Assembly (NCBI GenBank): GCA_947499545.1
Contig: CANMOZ010000009.1
Span: 89,119 to 153,118 of the forward strand
Direction of reading: 5' to 3'
Source of the DNA: an uncultured Saccharospirillaceae bacterium
Lineage (GTDB): Bacteria; Pseudomonadota; Gammaproteobacteria; Pseudomonadales; Oceanobacteraceae
DNA: 64,000 bases
In this document: positions 7,359 through 16,439 of the stretch, piece by piece
Layout of the letters: every line of letters begins with the position of its first letter
Position numbering within the stretch: the first letter of the stretch is position 1
Position numbers and translations under genes: made by a program
Notes under the pieces: model-generated
Told to the model about the DNA's origin: nothing
Seen by the model: only the letters and a program-made list of their open reading frames with translations
Database searches by the model: none

Positions 7359-10016
7359 ATGGTGAAGCCTTTCACAATAAAGTGTATCGCTCTGCTGCTC
7401 AGCATTGTTCTGATACAGGGGTGCAACTTAGGTGAACGAAAAAAATCAGGGCATTCAGACAACAAACCCCTTTCGAGCCAGCAGGCGAGTGAAGTCTCGA
7501 TTGATTTAGAGATGGGGTCTTCATTTCTTCAGAGAGTCGCTTCAGATGATGACGCGTCAGAGCATTCCCGTCAAACAGGCAGTCACGCTCCATATGATCA
7601 GAACGCACTGGGTCACTTAAACGTTCGCGATCTATCAGACAATACAACTCAAACATTAGAATGGCCTATTTCATTTGATTCTAAATCGTTCAAACTTAGA
7701 TCAAAGCAGAGCATTTCGTTGAAACCAGGCGTATATGATTTTGAGTTCTTAGCCAGCCTAGGAAATCACCAATACGTCGGCGTGAGTTCGGCTATTAACG
7801 TTGGTGATACAGACAAGCTTCAAGTGAATATGTTGGTTCAAGCTATAATCGGCGATACCAATATTAGGGTACATCAAGTTGAAAACCTGCCTTCTTTTAA
7901 GATGGCGTTTGAGTCTAGCTTATTCAAACTAAGTTCACCCAGGCTTGGTGTCATAGTTGATAATGCCGACGAAGTCATCTTTAAGCTGCCTCGAGGAGGC
8001 AACAGTGACTATCCTGTGACGAAACAATACCTAGCTTTATCTGAGGGAAATCACCGCATTCAAGTGGCGCTGTATGATGGAAATGTACAAGTAGGCAAAT
8101 CCATAACCGAGCAAGAACACATCGTAGTGGTTGCAGGGGAAGACATGCCATTAGATATCGTCCCGCTATCTGGCCAAGTCACATTATCCTACGACAACCA
8201 AGCAAGCGACGCTCATTTCTCACTCACCTTTCCTAATCTCGTTATCGACGAAATTGGGTGGCATGAAGACCTCGATGTTCTATTGAAAATCTCAAGCACC
8301 AATAACACACCATCCGATGCTTTAATGGGAAATCTAGTTGATAATGGTGATGGTACCTCTACCGTAACTTATGTGCATACTGGTCTGCATGCAGAGAAAA
8401 TGACATTAACCCTCGATTTTTATGATTCTTATCGAAAAGAAATAATAGCCAATTGCATTATTGAAAGTATAACGCTTCAGAAAAATGATAGTACCTTCAT
8501 ATGTGGTATTCAGTTAGTCCGTCGAGCAGTTTTTTACGGCCATGTCCTCGCGACCCTTGGGGTGAATGTTTATGATGAAAGCGGCAACCCAGTACCAGGG
8601 GCGATCATAAAAGCGAATGGGGAAGTTGTCGGTATCACTGGATCTGGCCATTATCCAGCAGCTTCTTCGGGGTATGTGCAGGTTAATATCATCCCAGATA
8701 GTTATAGCATCCGAGCGGATAGCTCTAATACTTTTGGCGTATCGCCTATTACCTTATCGGAATTAGATGTTAAAAACCTTAATGTGATATTGAATACCGA
8801 TGCCTTACCTGAAGACAGAAGACCCTTTATCACAACATGGAAAACTGACAATGATGGGGTCACCAGCGATAACCAGATCAAAATTGGTACCAAAGGCAGT
8901 GGGTACAATTACCGTGTAGAATGGGGCGATGGTACTTTTGATGAAGAAGTGACGGGCGATATCATTCACACCTACGACCAGCCAGGCATTTATACCATTG
9001 CTATTAGCGGTGATTTCCCCAGAATATTCTTCGATACTGATTATGCAACACAAACAGATGACAGTAAAAAACTTATCAGCATTGAGCAATGGGGGGATAA
9101 CACTTGGCAGTCAATGGGAAATGCTTTCAGGGGCTGCGAACATTTAATCAGTAATGCAAGAGATAAACCTAACCTAACCAATGTTCAAGATATGAGCGAC
9201 ATGTTTGCACATGCTGAAAAGTTTAATAGTGATATTGGAAACTGGAACGTCTCAAGTGTAAAAAACATGAGTGGCATGTTTAATAGTGCTAGCCAGTTTA
9301 ATCGTGATATTGGAAATTGGGATGTGTCACAAGTCACCGACATGACTGGGATGTTCTTTGGTGCAGGGGATTTCAATCAAGACATTGGACGTTGGGATGT
9401 GGCTAATGTTACCAATATGGCTGCGATGTTCCTTTCAGCGCCAGGTTTCAATCAAGATATTAGTCGTTGGGATGTGTCTAATGTTACCGATATGGCTGCG
9501 ATGTTTATGAGTGCAACAACTTTCAATCAAAATATCGGTAACTGGGATGTTTCAAATGTTGAAAATATGCAACAAATGTTTTGGTGGTCTGAAACCTTTA
9601 ATCAGGATATAGGTGACTGGAACGTTTCTAACGTGACCAATATGGCTGGGATGTTTTACGGGGCAGATACCTTTGATCAAGATATAGGAGACTGGAACGT
9701 TTCTAACGTGACCAATATGGCATCGATGTTTTACGGTGCAGACTCCTTTAATCAAAATCTTGGTCATTGGGATGTCGAAAACGTACACGATATGCAGCTT
9801 ATGTTTGTGCATGTCACACTTTCAACTGAAAACTATGATGCCATGTTAAACTACTGGAGTACCCAAGACGTCATCCGCGGAATAGAACTCGATGCGGGTG
9901 ATAGCCAATACTCAAGCTCTGCATTAGAGGCGCGTGAAAAGCTCGTACAGGTATATAAATGGAAGATTAAGGATGGGGGTATGGTTAACTCTATCAGAGA
10001 TATTGCCATTCATTAA
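7359..10016 (+). CDS. surface lipoprotein with eight DUF285/BspA-type repeats
   Basis: 885 residues. A lipoprotein signal peptide ends in LIQGC, so cysteine 22 is probably lipidated. Residues 40-390 form beta-rich domains I do not recognise. About 395-480 looks like a carboxypeptidase-regulatory/Ig-like fold (GNPVPGAIIKANGE), and about 505-550 is PKD-like (VEWGDGTFDE, HTYDQPGIYTIAISG). Residues 622-821 are eight consecutive 25-residue units of the form F-N-x-D-I-G-x-W-x-V-S-x-V-x-N-M, followed by the normal family ending (LSTENYDAMLNYW, DAGDSQYSS, WKIKDGG). Such repeats are leucine-rich-repeat-like and occur in cell-surface adhesins and host-binding proteins. Adhesion is inferred, not shown. 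An ATGGAGT site precedes the ATG. No partner genes. Confidence 0.85.
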   Translation: MVKPFTIKCIALLLSIVLIQGCNLGERKKSGHSDNKPLSSQQASEVSIDLEMGSSFLQRVASDDDASEHSRQTGSHAPYDQNALGHLNVRDLSDNTTQTLEWPISFDSKSFKLRSKQSISLKPGVYDFEFLASLGNHQYVGVSSAINVGDTDKLQVNMLVQAIIGDTNIRVHQVENLPSFKMAFESSLFKLSSPRLGVIVDNADEVIFKLPRGGNSDYPVTKQYLALSEGNHRIQVALYDGNVQVGKSITEQEHIVVVAGEDMPLDIVPLSGQVTLSYDNQASDAHFSLTFPNLVIDEIGWHEDLDVLLKISSTNNTPSDALMGNLVDNGDGTSTVTYVHTGLHAEKMTLTLDFYDSYRKEIIANCIIESITLQKNDSTFICGIQLVRRAVFYGHVLATLGVNVYDESGNPVPGAIIKANGEVVGITGSGHYPAASSGYVQVNIIPDSYSIRADSSNTFGVSPITLSELDVKNLNVILNTDALPEDRRPFITTWKTDNDGVTSDNQIKIGTKGSGYNYRVEWGDGTFDEEVTGDIIHTYDQPGIYTIAISGDFPRIFFDTDYATQTDDSKKLISIEQWGDNTWQSMGNAFRGCEHLISNARDKPNLTNVQDMSDMFAHAEKFNSDIGNWNVSSVKNMSGMFNSASQFNRDIGNWDVSQVTDMTGMFFGAGDFNQDIGRWDVANVTNMAAMFLSAPGFNQDISRWDVSNVTDMAAMFMSATTFNQNIGNWDVSNVENMQQMFWWSETFNQDIGDWNVSNVTNMAGMFYGADTFDQDIGDWNVSNVTNMASMFYGADSFNQNLGHWDVENVHDMQLMFVHVTLSTENYDAMLNYWSTQDVIRGIELDAGDSQYSSSALEAREKLVQVYKWKIKDGGMVNSIRDIAIH
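9222..9821 (+). repeat. eight in-frame 75-bp repeats encoding DUF285 units
   Basis: Eight consecutive 75-bp units without insertions between them; each begins with codons for F-(N/D). The units starting near 9597 and 9672 are almost identical at DNA level (both contain GACTGGAACGTTTCTAACG and ACCAATATGGC), which points to a recent duplication, while the others have diverged. Confidence 0.85.
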
Positions 10017-10060
10017 GATTATAAGAGACCTTTCAGAAAGCGCAATAGGCGCCTTTCATA

Positions 10061-10101
10061 CCCCCTCCCCTATTTCCGATAAACATTACTATCGAAAATA
10101 T
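10061..10101. repeat. hairpin repeat, copy B
   Basis: CCTCCCCTATTTCCGATA followed by an AACATTA loop and the complementary arm TATCGAAAATA (one mismatch in 11). It lies just after the lipoprotein gene and is related to 7123-7163 and 10806-10847. It has no U tract, so a terminator role is not obvious. Confidence 0.5.
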
Positions 10102-10368
10102 CGAGCAAATAGAGATGTGTGTAGGGAGCATCTTTAAATAGAACTAACCCACGTGAACATACCCTCCAATTCTGTAAGCAGGGTCGACCATGAAGGTTCT
10201 TATAGCAATCGCCTGAATAGATGACAGTGATCAATGAAAGATTCGTAACTTCGATCGAGTTCATGACTTGAATCAACATAAAAGACGTATATCGGGTTTG
10301 GCCGCGGTTTTCCATAACTGTTACTCATAAAATTTAAGCATTCATGAGTAATGCGTAAGGTAGATGCT

Positions 10369-10671
10369 ATGAGTCCGTGGAGCGTTGGCAAGGTAACCAT
10401 TAGGCATGTGGAACTGATCAAAGGTACAAAAACAAATGGGGATAGCGAATGGGAAATCTTTGATGTCATGACAGATGGCGTCAAAGTGCGCCAATACAAA
10501 ACTGACGAGCTGGCTGCAGCCATCTCACTGGGGGTTGCAGGTAAGGCAAGTTCAGAGCCAAACGTTCACTTTACCGAAAACGGAACGGATTATATTGTCC
10601 CATATGAGGTAGCTATAGACCCATCCGAGGTGGTTGATTGGCTATTTGAGAAAAAGCTGAAGCGAGCTTAG
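10369..10671 (+). CDS. small hypothetical protein
   Basis: I choose the ATG at 10369 (MSPWSVGKV, 100 residues) because AAGGTAG lies about eight bases before it; an ATG at 10351 would add six residues. The protein is soluble, without signal or membrane segment, acidic, and predicted mixed alpha/beta. I do not recognise a family. It points toward the 3' end of the large toxin-like gene on the other strand. It could be a phage or mobile-island orphan. Confidence 0.55.
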   Translation: MSPWSVGKVTIRHVELIKGTKTNGDSEWEIFDVMTDGVKVRQYKTDELAAAISLGVAGKASSEPNVHFTENGTDYIVPYEVAIDPSEVVDWLFEKKLKRA

Positions 10672-10805
10672 AAGCAGTTGCCGCACCCTGCGTTGTAAAG
10701 GTAAATAGCTATTTATATATCAAAACAGCAGCACTTACAGTCCGCAATCAGGGTTTTTAATAAAACTGGCTCCCAGTTATTAGCCGCGTTGCAAATAAAT
10801 TACAG

Positions 10806-10847
10806 CCCCCATATTTTCGACAACATTAATACCCGGAAATATGGAGG
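10806..10847. repeat. hairpin repeat, copy C
   Basis: CCCCCATATTTTCG pairs with CGGAAATATGGAGG (12 of 14 positions) around an ACAACATTAATACC loop. Read on the minus strand its first arm, CCTCCATATTTCCG, matches the first arms of copies A and B. It lies between two convergent genes. Confidence 0.5.
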
Positions 10848-10886
10848 CTACATGAAGGGCCAGCTTCTCAGTGTATCCAATCAGAA

Positions 10887-13800
10887 TTAAATACTTTTTC
10901 TATCTAAAGTAATAAATTCTCCAGTATACATATCTTTGACTTTAATTATTGTATCATCTGAAATCACTTGCAAACTCACATAAACATCCTTCCCTGAATT
11001 CTGCACCTCTATCTCTCTTACAAAAAACTGCGTATTTCTTGGAAAGAGAATTTCTGATTGACCCAACCTATTTTCATCTGCCATCTTCAAAAGTTCCGCT
11101 TTTCGGTCTGGATCAGACTCCTTATCTGCCTGGATCATTAACCAATCATATTTACGTCTGGCATTTGCATTGTTATAGGATGAAGATCCTGAAATATTAG
11201 CACCGCCAGACCCTTCAATAACAAAGCGGACAATTACATCATCTGGCTCTCTCAGCTCCAAACTTCCGTTATGATAAAGGAAGTGTTTATCCTCAGATGT
11301 CGAAACGAAAGCTTTATCTGAGATTACATCACCTTGTTTGATGCTATTACCAAAAGGAGAGACTTGTCCCTTACCCGTTTTATACTTAGCAAACCTATAT
11401 ACAGTTCTCTCTTTGTCAAGAAAACCTTTACCTCCAAAAAGTTCAAATATCTTGTCAATCTTCTCCATTCGACTTTTAGCCGAACCCAACGCTTCTGGCT
11501 GACCTCTCGCATAACGATTTACTGCTGATGAATCAACTGTATAGTCTTTGATTGCATTTTTTATTAACTCAAATTGTTCTGTATCTAGACCAAACTGGTT
11601 CATATACCCAGCATGCTCATGTTCTATTTGATGACTCTTTTCAATTGCATCTTCAATCTCACTTGGCACTTTCAAATCATTTAGTTGCGAGCTAACTGGC
11701 TCTATTTGGTTGCCCAGGAGTTTTATTTCTTCAAGTCGATCAACCACTGAAAACCTATCAAAAATACTGGTTTTCAGTTCTAAACTAAACTTATTCTTTT
11801 GGTTTTCAATCAATGATTCAGACCACTTCCTTAAATCGCTAATTATTCTCTGGCAATCTAAACTATTTAATTCTTTGCTATTGACATAATTAAGATAGTT
11901 CGTGAAGTTTGAAAAAGACGATATGGTTCCACCACCTTTAACTGCAGCTTGAGGATATTCAACAATTTCCAAACTGGGTAAACTACTGTTTAACCCTGGT
12001 GCATCAGTTAAGACCCTATGCACTTTTTGTAAATCAGCGTTGCGGCTTTTACCTAAAGATGAAGCGAATTCTGATAATTCTTCTTTCAAATTACCTATTT
12101 CATAATCTGTAAAAGCTCTAAACCCTCCATGATATTCTTCATATAGGGCGCCAATCCTCTCTAAAAAGTTTGTTTTGATCTCTCTTCTAGTAGTAACCAG
12201 GGTTGGTAGAGATAAACAGCCTGAAACACTTCTTTTTTTACGAGATTTAAAAGAACAGGCACCAGAACTACCCTCTATATCTGATGCCTCTGCAGTGGAG
12301 TCATCACTATCCTCTTTAGAGGCTTTTTTATGCTCTACTTGTCGACTACCATTTTCAACATGCACTGTCATGGGTTGCTTATTGGTAAGCGAATCAGAGC
12401 CCTGACGTGCTGGTTGACCAGGTGTGCTCATAGGTGTAAGTTCAGTGCTACCAGTCTTCCTACTGAGCTTTCGTGCTGCATAAATCATGGGAGTAGGTGC
12501 AGCCATGGCAGAGGCCGTTATCAACCCCATTATGGCCTGGTAGCGCTCTTCGGGTGTTTTGGCATTAATCAAGGCATCAACGCCTCTTCCAAACTCAATC
12601 GCCTCTGCAGTCGTCCCAATTGTAGTGGCTGAAATGTCGACTACTCGAGCTTTCGATGACTTCAAAAAAGCTTTCGCTGCTTTATTTCCTGCTTTTACTG
12701 CTTCAACTGACGTTTTGCCTGCTTTAAGTGCAGCCATTTTTGCAGCATTGCCAACACTAGTTGCCATTTTGCTGGTGCCTAGTGAGACAATATCCGCTAA
12801 CCCACTACCCAGGCTAGTACCAAAGGATGTCCAGTCTCCCACTGATGCGTGGATAGGCGCAGCAACAAGGCTACCAATTCCTGGCAGAACAAATTCGACT
12901 ACTTCAGCAATGCCTCTTAGACGCCTCTCTTTATTAGTTGAGAGCGCTTTAAAGTCATCTTTTTCCGTTGCTGCAATCAACTGGTTATAAAATTTCAGTC
13001 CATTCACCCCAATAAGCATGAACTCGTGAAATTCAAAACGCAATTGGTCAAGCTTAGGAATTGCACCTGGGTCAGCATCTGGATTTGATTGTTTGAAAGC
13101 TTCATAGAGGGCATTAAACTCTACCTCTTTACCCTCACTAATGGCTATTTTTTTAGCTTCTAAAAATCGATATTTATTACGAACATCAGTTGCAAGCAGC
13201 TCTCTCTTTTTTTCAAAATATATGGGAAAGTTCTTTAAAAACTCTGGTAAAACGTCATAATTTAAAGCCGATCTACTATCTTTTGCAGCAGGTGCGACTG
13301 TTCTGCCAAGATTTATGTCAAATGCCAAGTCGAGCGTATGCAAAAAACTTGCTTTTTTGGCTTCATCCACCACTTCAAGGCCACTATAAAACAGATCAAT
13401 GATTTGCTGTTTTGTTTTACCTTTACGCTTGCTGTTAGCTCTAGTTTCACCGAAAGAAGCGATAGGTCCCCCACTGGACCAATATTCAAGGTTTGGTACT
13501 AAAGCATTTAGAAATTGGTAAAGACTGTCTTCGTTAGAAAAATGATCAAATGCGCTTTTTTCCTCCCAATTTTTATTACGCGCCAAGCTTGGTAGCGACT
13601 GCAGGGAAACTCCCATGGCATTTGCTAATTCTTGCAAGAATAAAATATCCGGGGTGAGAGGATTATCTTTTAGTCTATTTTGTGCGTGGGTAATCTGAAT
13701 AATGCGTTCTTGTTTGATCCAGTCGATAATAGTATTTCCAGCTTTTGCAGCTGCTTCTTGTTGCTCTGACTCGTTGAAATTAGCAAAGTCTGGTGATTGC

Positions 13801-14576
13801 TCTGCTAGCCTATAGGATGCTCTGACAAAAAGTGGTGACTGCGCCAAATCACCGCCAAACAGACTTGCTTCCGCAAGCATTTGATTTACGATTTCAATTT
13901 GTCTACTCTTTCCCTCCTCACTTACAAAATTAAAATGATTCACACCAAGAGCATTTGCTAAATTTCGGGATATGGCAGGCAATTTTATAGGCTCTGGTAT
14001 AGTGGCTGTCAACTTCAGGTAATCAACAAGAGTCCATCCCTCTCCCTGTTTATTTTCCACATAGTTTCGAAATACATCGCAAAATCGAGTTACACTACTA
14101 TCAAAGTAAATTTCTAGCGAATCCGGCTTGCCCATTTCAGGGTCAAGATCGATATTTAAATTATATTCGTAGTAGTTGTGTTCACCTTGCCTGTCTTGCA
14201 AATTAGCAGCGAAATGAATACCGCCTGCAAGTCTTATTTGCCTAAGAAGCTCCTTTTTTTCAGGAGCACTATAGTCTTTAAATCTGTCTACTAATTGTTT
14301 TTTTAGGTCTTCACCTACTTCATATAAACGCTCGTAGCCATTGTCGCCAGATCCATACCAATTAATGTAATCTTTCTCTACGGCAAGCTTTTCGGTATTA
14401 GATGAGTCCAGATACCGGAAAAACGTCAATTCTTTACTTAGACCTAGAGTGAAATCAACATCGCTGCTTTCATCTGCTTGGACCGATAATGGAATGTGCC
14501 CAAAGGCAAACAAAACAGTCAGTAAAAATTTCTGGCTATATTTAATAAAACTCAAGGGTAACTTTCCCATCAACAT
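10887..14576 (-). CDS. candidate secreted ADP-ribosyltransferase toxin with furin-type activation loop
   Basis: 1229 residues counted from the ATG at 14576; the frame opens at a TTG three codons earlier. A Sec signal peptide ends near VQA (residue 34). Residues 35-550 are mostly helical and unrecognised. Residues 554-717 are rich in Ala/Gly and hydrophobic (VVEFVLPGIGSLVAAP; AIMGLITASAMAAP) and could insert in membranes. Cysteines 774 and 787 flank the basic site RKKR at 779-782. The C-terminal region (about 995-1200) fits the ADP-ribosyltransferase fold: a YTVDSSAVNRY helix, R1061 in VYRFAKY, an FVSTS strand with S1092-T1093-S1094, and Q1173-S-E1175 in GQSEILFPRNTQF. In the R-S-E class these bind NAD and catalyse transfer; Q-x-E occurs in C3-like enzymes that modify asparagine. 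Toxin function, target and processing are inferred. No secretion genes adjoin it. Confidence 0.75.
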   Translation of the reverse strand: MLMGKLPLSFIKYSQKFLLTVLFAFGHIPLSVQADESSDVDFTLGLSKELTFFRYLDSSNTEKLAVEKDYINWYGSGDNGYERLYEVGEDLKKQLVDRFKDYSAPEKKELLRQIRLAGGIHFAANLQDRQGEHNYYEYNLNIDLDPEMGKPDSLEIYFDSSVTRFCDVFRNYVENKQGEGWTLVDYLKLTATIPEPIKLPAISRNLANALGVNHFNFVSEEGKSRQIEIVNQMLAEASLFGGDLAQSPLFVRASYRLAEQSPDFANFNESEQQEAAAKAGNTIIDWIKQERIIQITHAQNRLKDNPLTPDILFLQELANAMGVSLQSLPSLARNKNWEEKSAFDHFSNEDSLYQFLNALVPNLEYWSSGGPIASFGETRANSKRKGKTKQQIIDLFYSGLEVVDEAKKASFLHTLDLAFDINLGRTVAPAAKDSRSALNYDVLPEFLKNFPIYFEKKRELLATDVRNKYRFLEAKKIAISEGKEVEFNALYEAFKQSNPDADPGAIPKLDQLRFEFHEFMLIGVNGLKFYNQLIAATEKDDFKALSTNKERRLRGIAEVVEFVLPGIGSLVAAPIHASVGDWTSFGTSLGSGLADIVSLGTSKMATSVGNAAKMAALKAGKTSVEAVKAGNKAAKAFLKSSKARVVDISATTIGTTAEAIEFGRGVDALINAKTPEERYQAIMGLITASAMAAPTPMIYAARKLSRKTGSTELTPMSTPGQPARQGSDSLTNKQPMTVHVENGSRQVEHKKASKEDSDDSTAEASDIEGSSGACSFKSRKKRSVSGCLSLPTLVTTRREIKTNFLERIGALYEEYHGGFRAFTDYEIGNLKEELSEFASSLGKSRNADLQKVHRVLTDAPGLNSSLPSLEIVEYPQAAVKGGGTISSFSNFTNYLNYVNSKELNSLDCQRIISDLRKWSESLIENQKNKFSLELKTSIFDRFSVVDRLEEIKLLGNQIEPVSSQLNDLKVPSEIEDAIEKSHQIEHEHAGYMNQFGLDTEQFELIKNAIKDYTVDSSAVNRYARGQPEALGSAKSRMEKIDKIFELFGGKGFLDKERTVYRFAKYKTGKGQVSPFGNSIKQGDVISDKAFVSTSEDKHFLYHNGSLELREPDDVIVRFVIEGSGGANISGSSSYNNANARRKYDWLMIQADKESDPDRKAELLKMADENRLGQSEILFPRNTQFFVREIEVQNSGKDVYVSLQVISDDTIIKVKDMYTGEFITLDRKSI

Positions 14577-14983
14577 GGATTCCAAATTAATTGCTTAATG
14601 CAAACATCTAACCTCCATCGTAAACTTTATTCCATATTGCAAGCAATAATATAAAACCAAACCACGTACAAAAAACAACCAAGCCAACCTTCGCCGATCC
14701 AATGGGTTCGCCGAAAGCACCCTACCCCGCTGCCCCACAATTCATGAATTTATAGACTCCTCAAAAGGCTCTTCTATTAAATCGTTTTAAACGCTTATTT
14801 GGGTACGCTCCGGTCTATGCGCCCTATCTCGTTTCCGCTTGTAGGGTCAATTAAAACTGAGCTCTATTCCCAGGCACATCATCTTAATACATGATCGAAT
14901 TTTTTTAGTTTCGGATAAACAATGAAAATAAAAAACGGGCTTCTGTCACTGACTTGTATTATCTCGAGCACATAATATCGGCA
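14577..14983. other. intergenic region, divergent promoters expected
   Basis: About 400 AT-rich bases upstream of the toxin-like gene and of the broken small gene. I see no open frame with coding character and no convincing promoter hexamers. No clear ribosome-binding site marks a start on either side. Confidence 0.4.
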
Positions 14984-15293
14984 ATGACTCTTGAACCTAA
15001 GCAATGCCCGTCTCTAGATATCTCAAAAAGAGCAGAGTTGCTATTGGCTTCATCAGAAGTTACTTTTCAGGGGTACGCTGCTTTTGGAGTTAGCACTTAC
15101 AGTACTTTTGATCAATGGGCTTTTCATGTAGGAATCATTGAAGCAAGCAGTGAGCCCAAGGCGCTTGATAAGCGCTAATAACGCTTTACTTGCCCTTCAA
15201 GACATTGAATACAAAGATCAATGGTTTTGTACGTATCAAGTCGATCAATATCAAGCTATTACAACTTCATTATCTCTAATAAATGCCCTGTAG
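14984..15293 (+). pseudogene. small gene apparently broken by a frameshift
   Basis: From ATG 14984 the frame encodes about 64 residues (MTLEPKQCPSLDIS to EPKALDKR) and stops at 15176. From 15174 the next frame is open for 39 further codons, reading ANNALLALQDIEYKDQWFC and ending at 15293, with protein-like composition. A one-base change near 15170-15178 would join them into one protein of about 100 residues. I do not recognise a family. It is transcribed away from the toxin-like gene, so it could be the remnant of a partner gene, but nothing proves that. Confidence 0.4.
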
Positions 15294-15751
15294 AATTTTT
15301 GCAACGTAGCCACCGCCAAACCCGCTTATTGACCAACCTTGTATTTTCGGCTGAAAATATACGTTAAGCGCGACCCAAGCGTCCGGAAAGCATAAAAAAT
15401 TATTCATCACTTGCCCTAGTTGAACTACAGTTTAAAGTGGATGAGAATGAATAGCTAAGCATCCAATCAAAACTTCCGAAAGCTTAAGGTAATTTTTAAA
15501 GTTCAAATTATATTTGATATGCTCAAAAGCCCAACATAAAAAAATACAATCCAAACACTGAATTTCAAAATTGACCTTATGATTAAAACCAACAATAGTT
15601 TATCTAACCTTGCCTGTCGCAAAATGCAGCGATGCAATTATCATTTCTACGGTTAAGCTGCCAAGTATATTTGCGAAAAATCGGTACTTGACTAGCCTGA
15701 TCTGTGATCAACGTGGTTTTGATTCAATAATGACTGAATAGGAGAATTCAG
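15294..15751. other. 458-bp AT-rich intergenic region
   Basis: No supported gene. It contains a short perfect hairpin (TATTTTC, GGCT, GAAAATA at 15342-15359). The promoter of the small secreted protein must lie in the last 100 bases, but I cannot point to hexamers with confidence. Confidence 0.4.
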
Positions 15752-16207
15752 ATGAAAGTGAACTCAACTTATTGGTTTACGCTTGTCGCATTACTACTCT
15801 TTCCGCTCCAAAGCACACATGCATCCTACTTCCAAAAATATTGCAGTAATGCAGAACAAACCACCACCTACACCATGGGACAAGATGAAAGCGACATAAC
15901 ACTCACTCGCCGTGTAATTGAAGAGGATGGCAGTGAAGTAGACAGTTCTATTGTATTAAATTGGCAACTGATTGATGCTGTCGAAACCTATTACCTTGAG
16001 CTGGATCGTAAGACAACGAATGACTGTCAAGCACCTGGTGACGTTGGCATCCATTCTTGGGAACTCACCTCTGTGGTTCAGAGCGTGCTTTCTCGAACCG
16101 ATGGCGAAATATTTGATATGGATATCATTGGTGCAACCCACGAGGGTACTGTCGAAAGTTTTATGGTCTGTGAAGAAAAAGGTCATACAGTGATTATTTG
16201 CCAGTAA
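15752..16207 (+). CDS. small secreted protein, unknown
   Basis: 151 residues with a signal peptide (start MKVNSTYWF, cleavage after THA, residue 24). The mature part of about 127 residues has four cysteines (in YCSN, NDCQ, MVCEE and IICQ), which suggests two disulfides in an extracytoplasmic, beta-rich protein. A good site, AGGAG, lies eight bases before the ATG. No known family. It stands alone, on the edge of the accessory island next to glnE. Confidence 0.65.
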   Translation: MKVNSTYWFTLVALLLFPLQSTHASYFQKYCSNAEQTTTYTMGQDESDITLTRRVIEEDGSEVDSSIVLNWQLIDAVETYYLELDRKTTNDCQAPGDVGIHSWELTSVVQSVLSRTDGEIFDMDIIGATHEGTVESFMVCEEKGHTVIICQ

Positions 16208-16348
16208 CCAGCAACTAGAAGGTAAGAGTTGTACATTACCTTCTATTCTATTTCTCCTATCTAATGCCATTCCTTTGTGTATTAAAGGCTAAATGAATGG
16301 CTCAATAGATTAGTAAAAAAAAGCCAATAAAATAAATCTTCCTAACTT

Positions 16349-16379
16349 TTGACAAACAGGTGAAAGACGCGTTTAAAAT
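16349..16379 (+). promoter_or_regulatory. possible sigma70 promoter of glnE
   Basis: A perfect TTGACA at 16349-16354 is followed after about 18-19 bases by TTAAAAT. It lies 60 bp before the glnE start in the right orientation. Confidence 0.4.
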
Positions 16380-16439
16380 GCTGACAGTTTATGTACTTCA
16401 TTTAACTGACATCAATACAACAACGCAGGGCAGCCGTAC

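Noticed and set aside
12175-12990. Several plus-strand frames opposite the toxin-like gene
   Set aside because: They are shadows of the minus-strand gene; composition follows its codon pattern and none has a start site.
15301-15370. Possible integron attC-like site (GTTAAGC near a palindromic stretch)
   Set aside because: The matching partner core RYYYAAC is not at a proper distance and no integron integrase or cassette array is present; such heptamers occur by chance.
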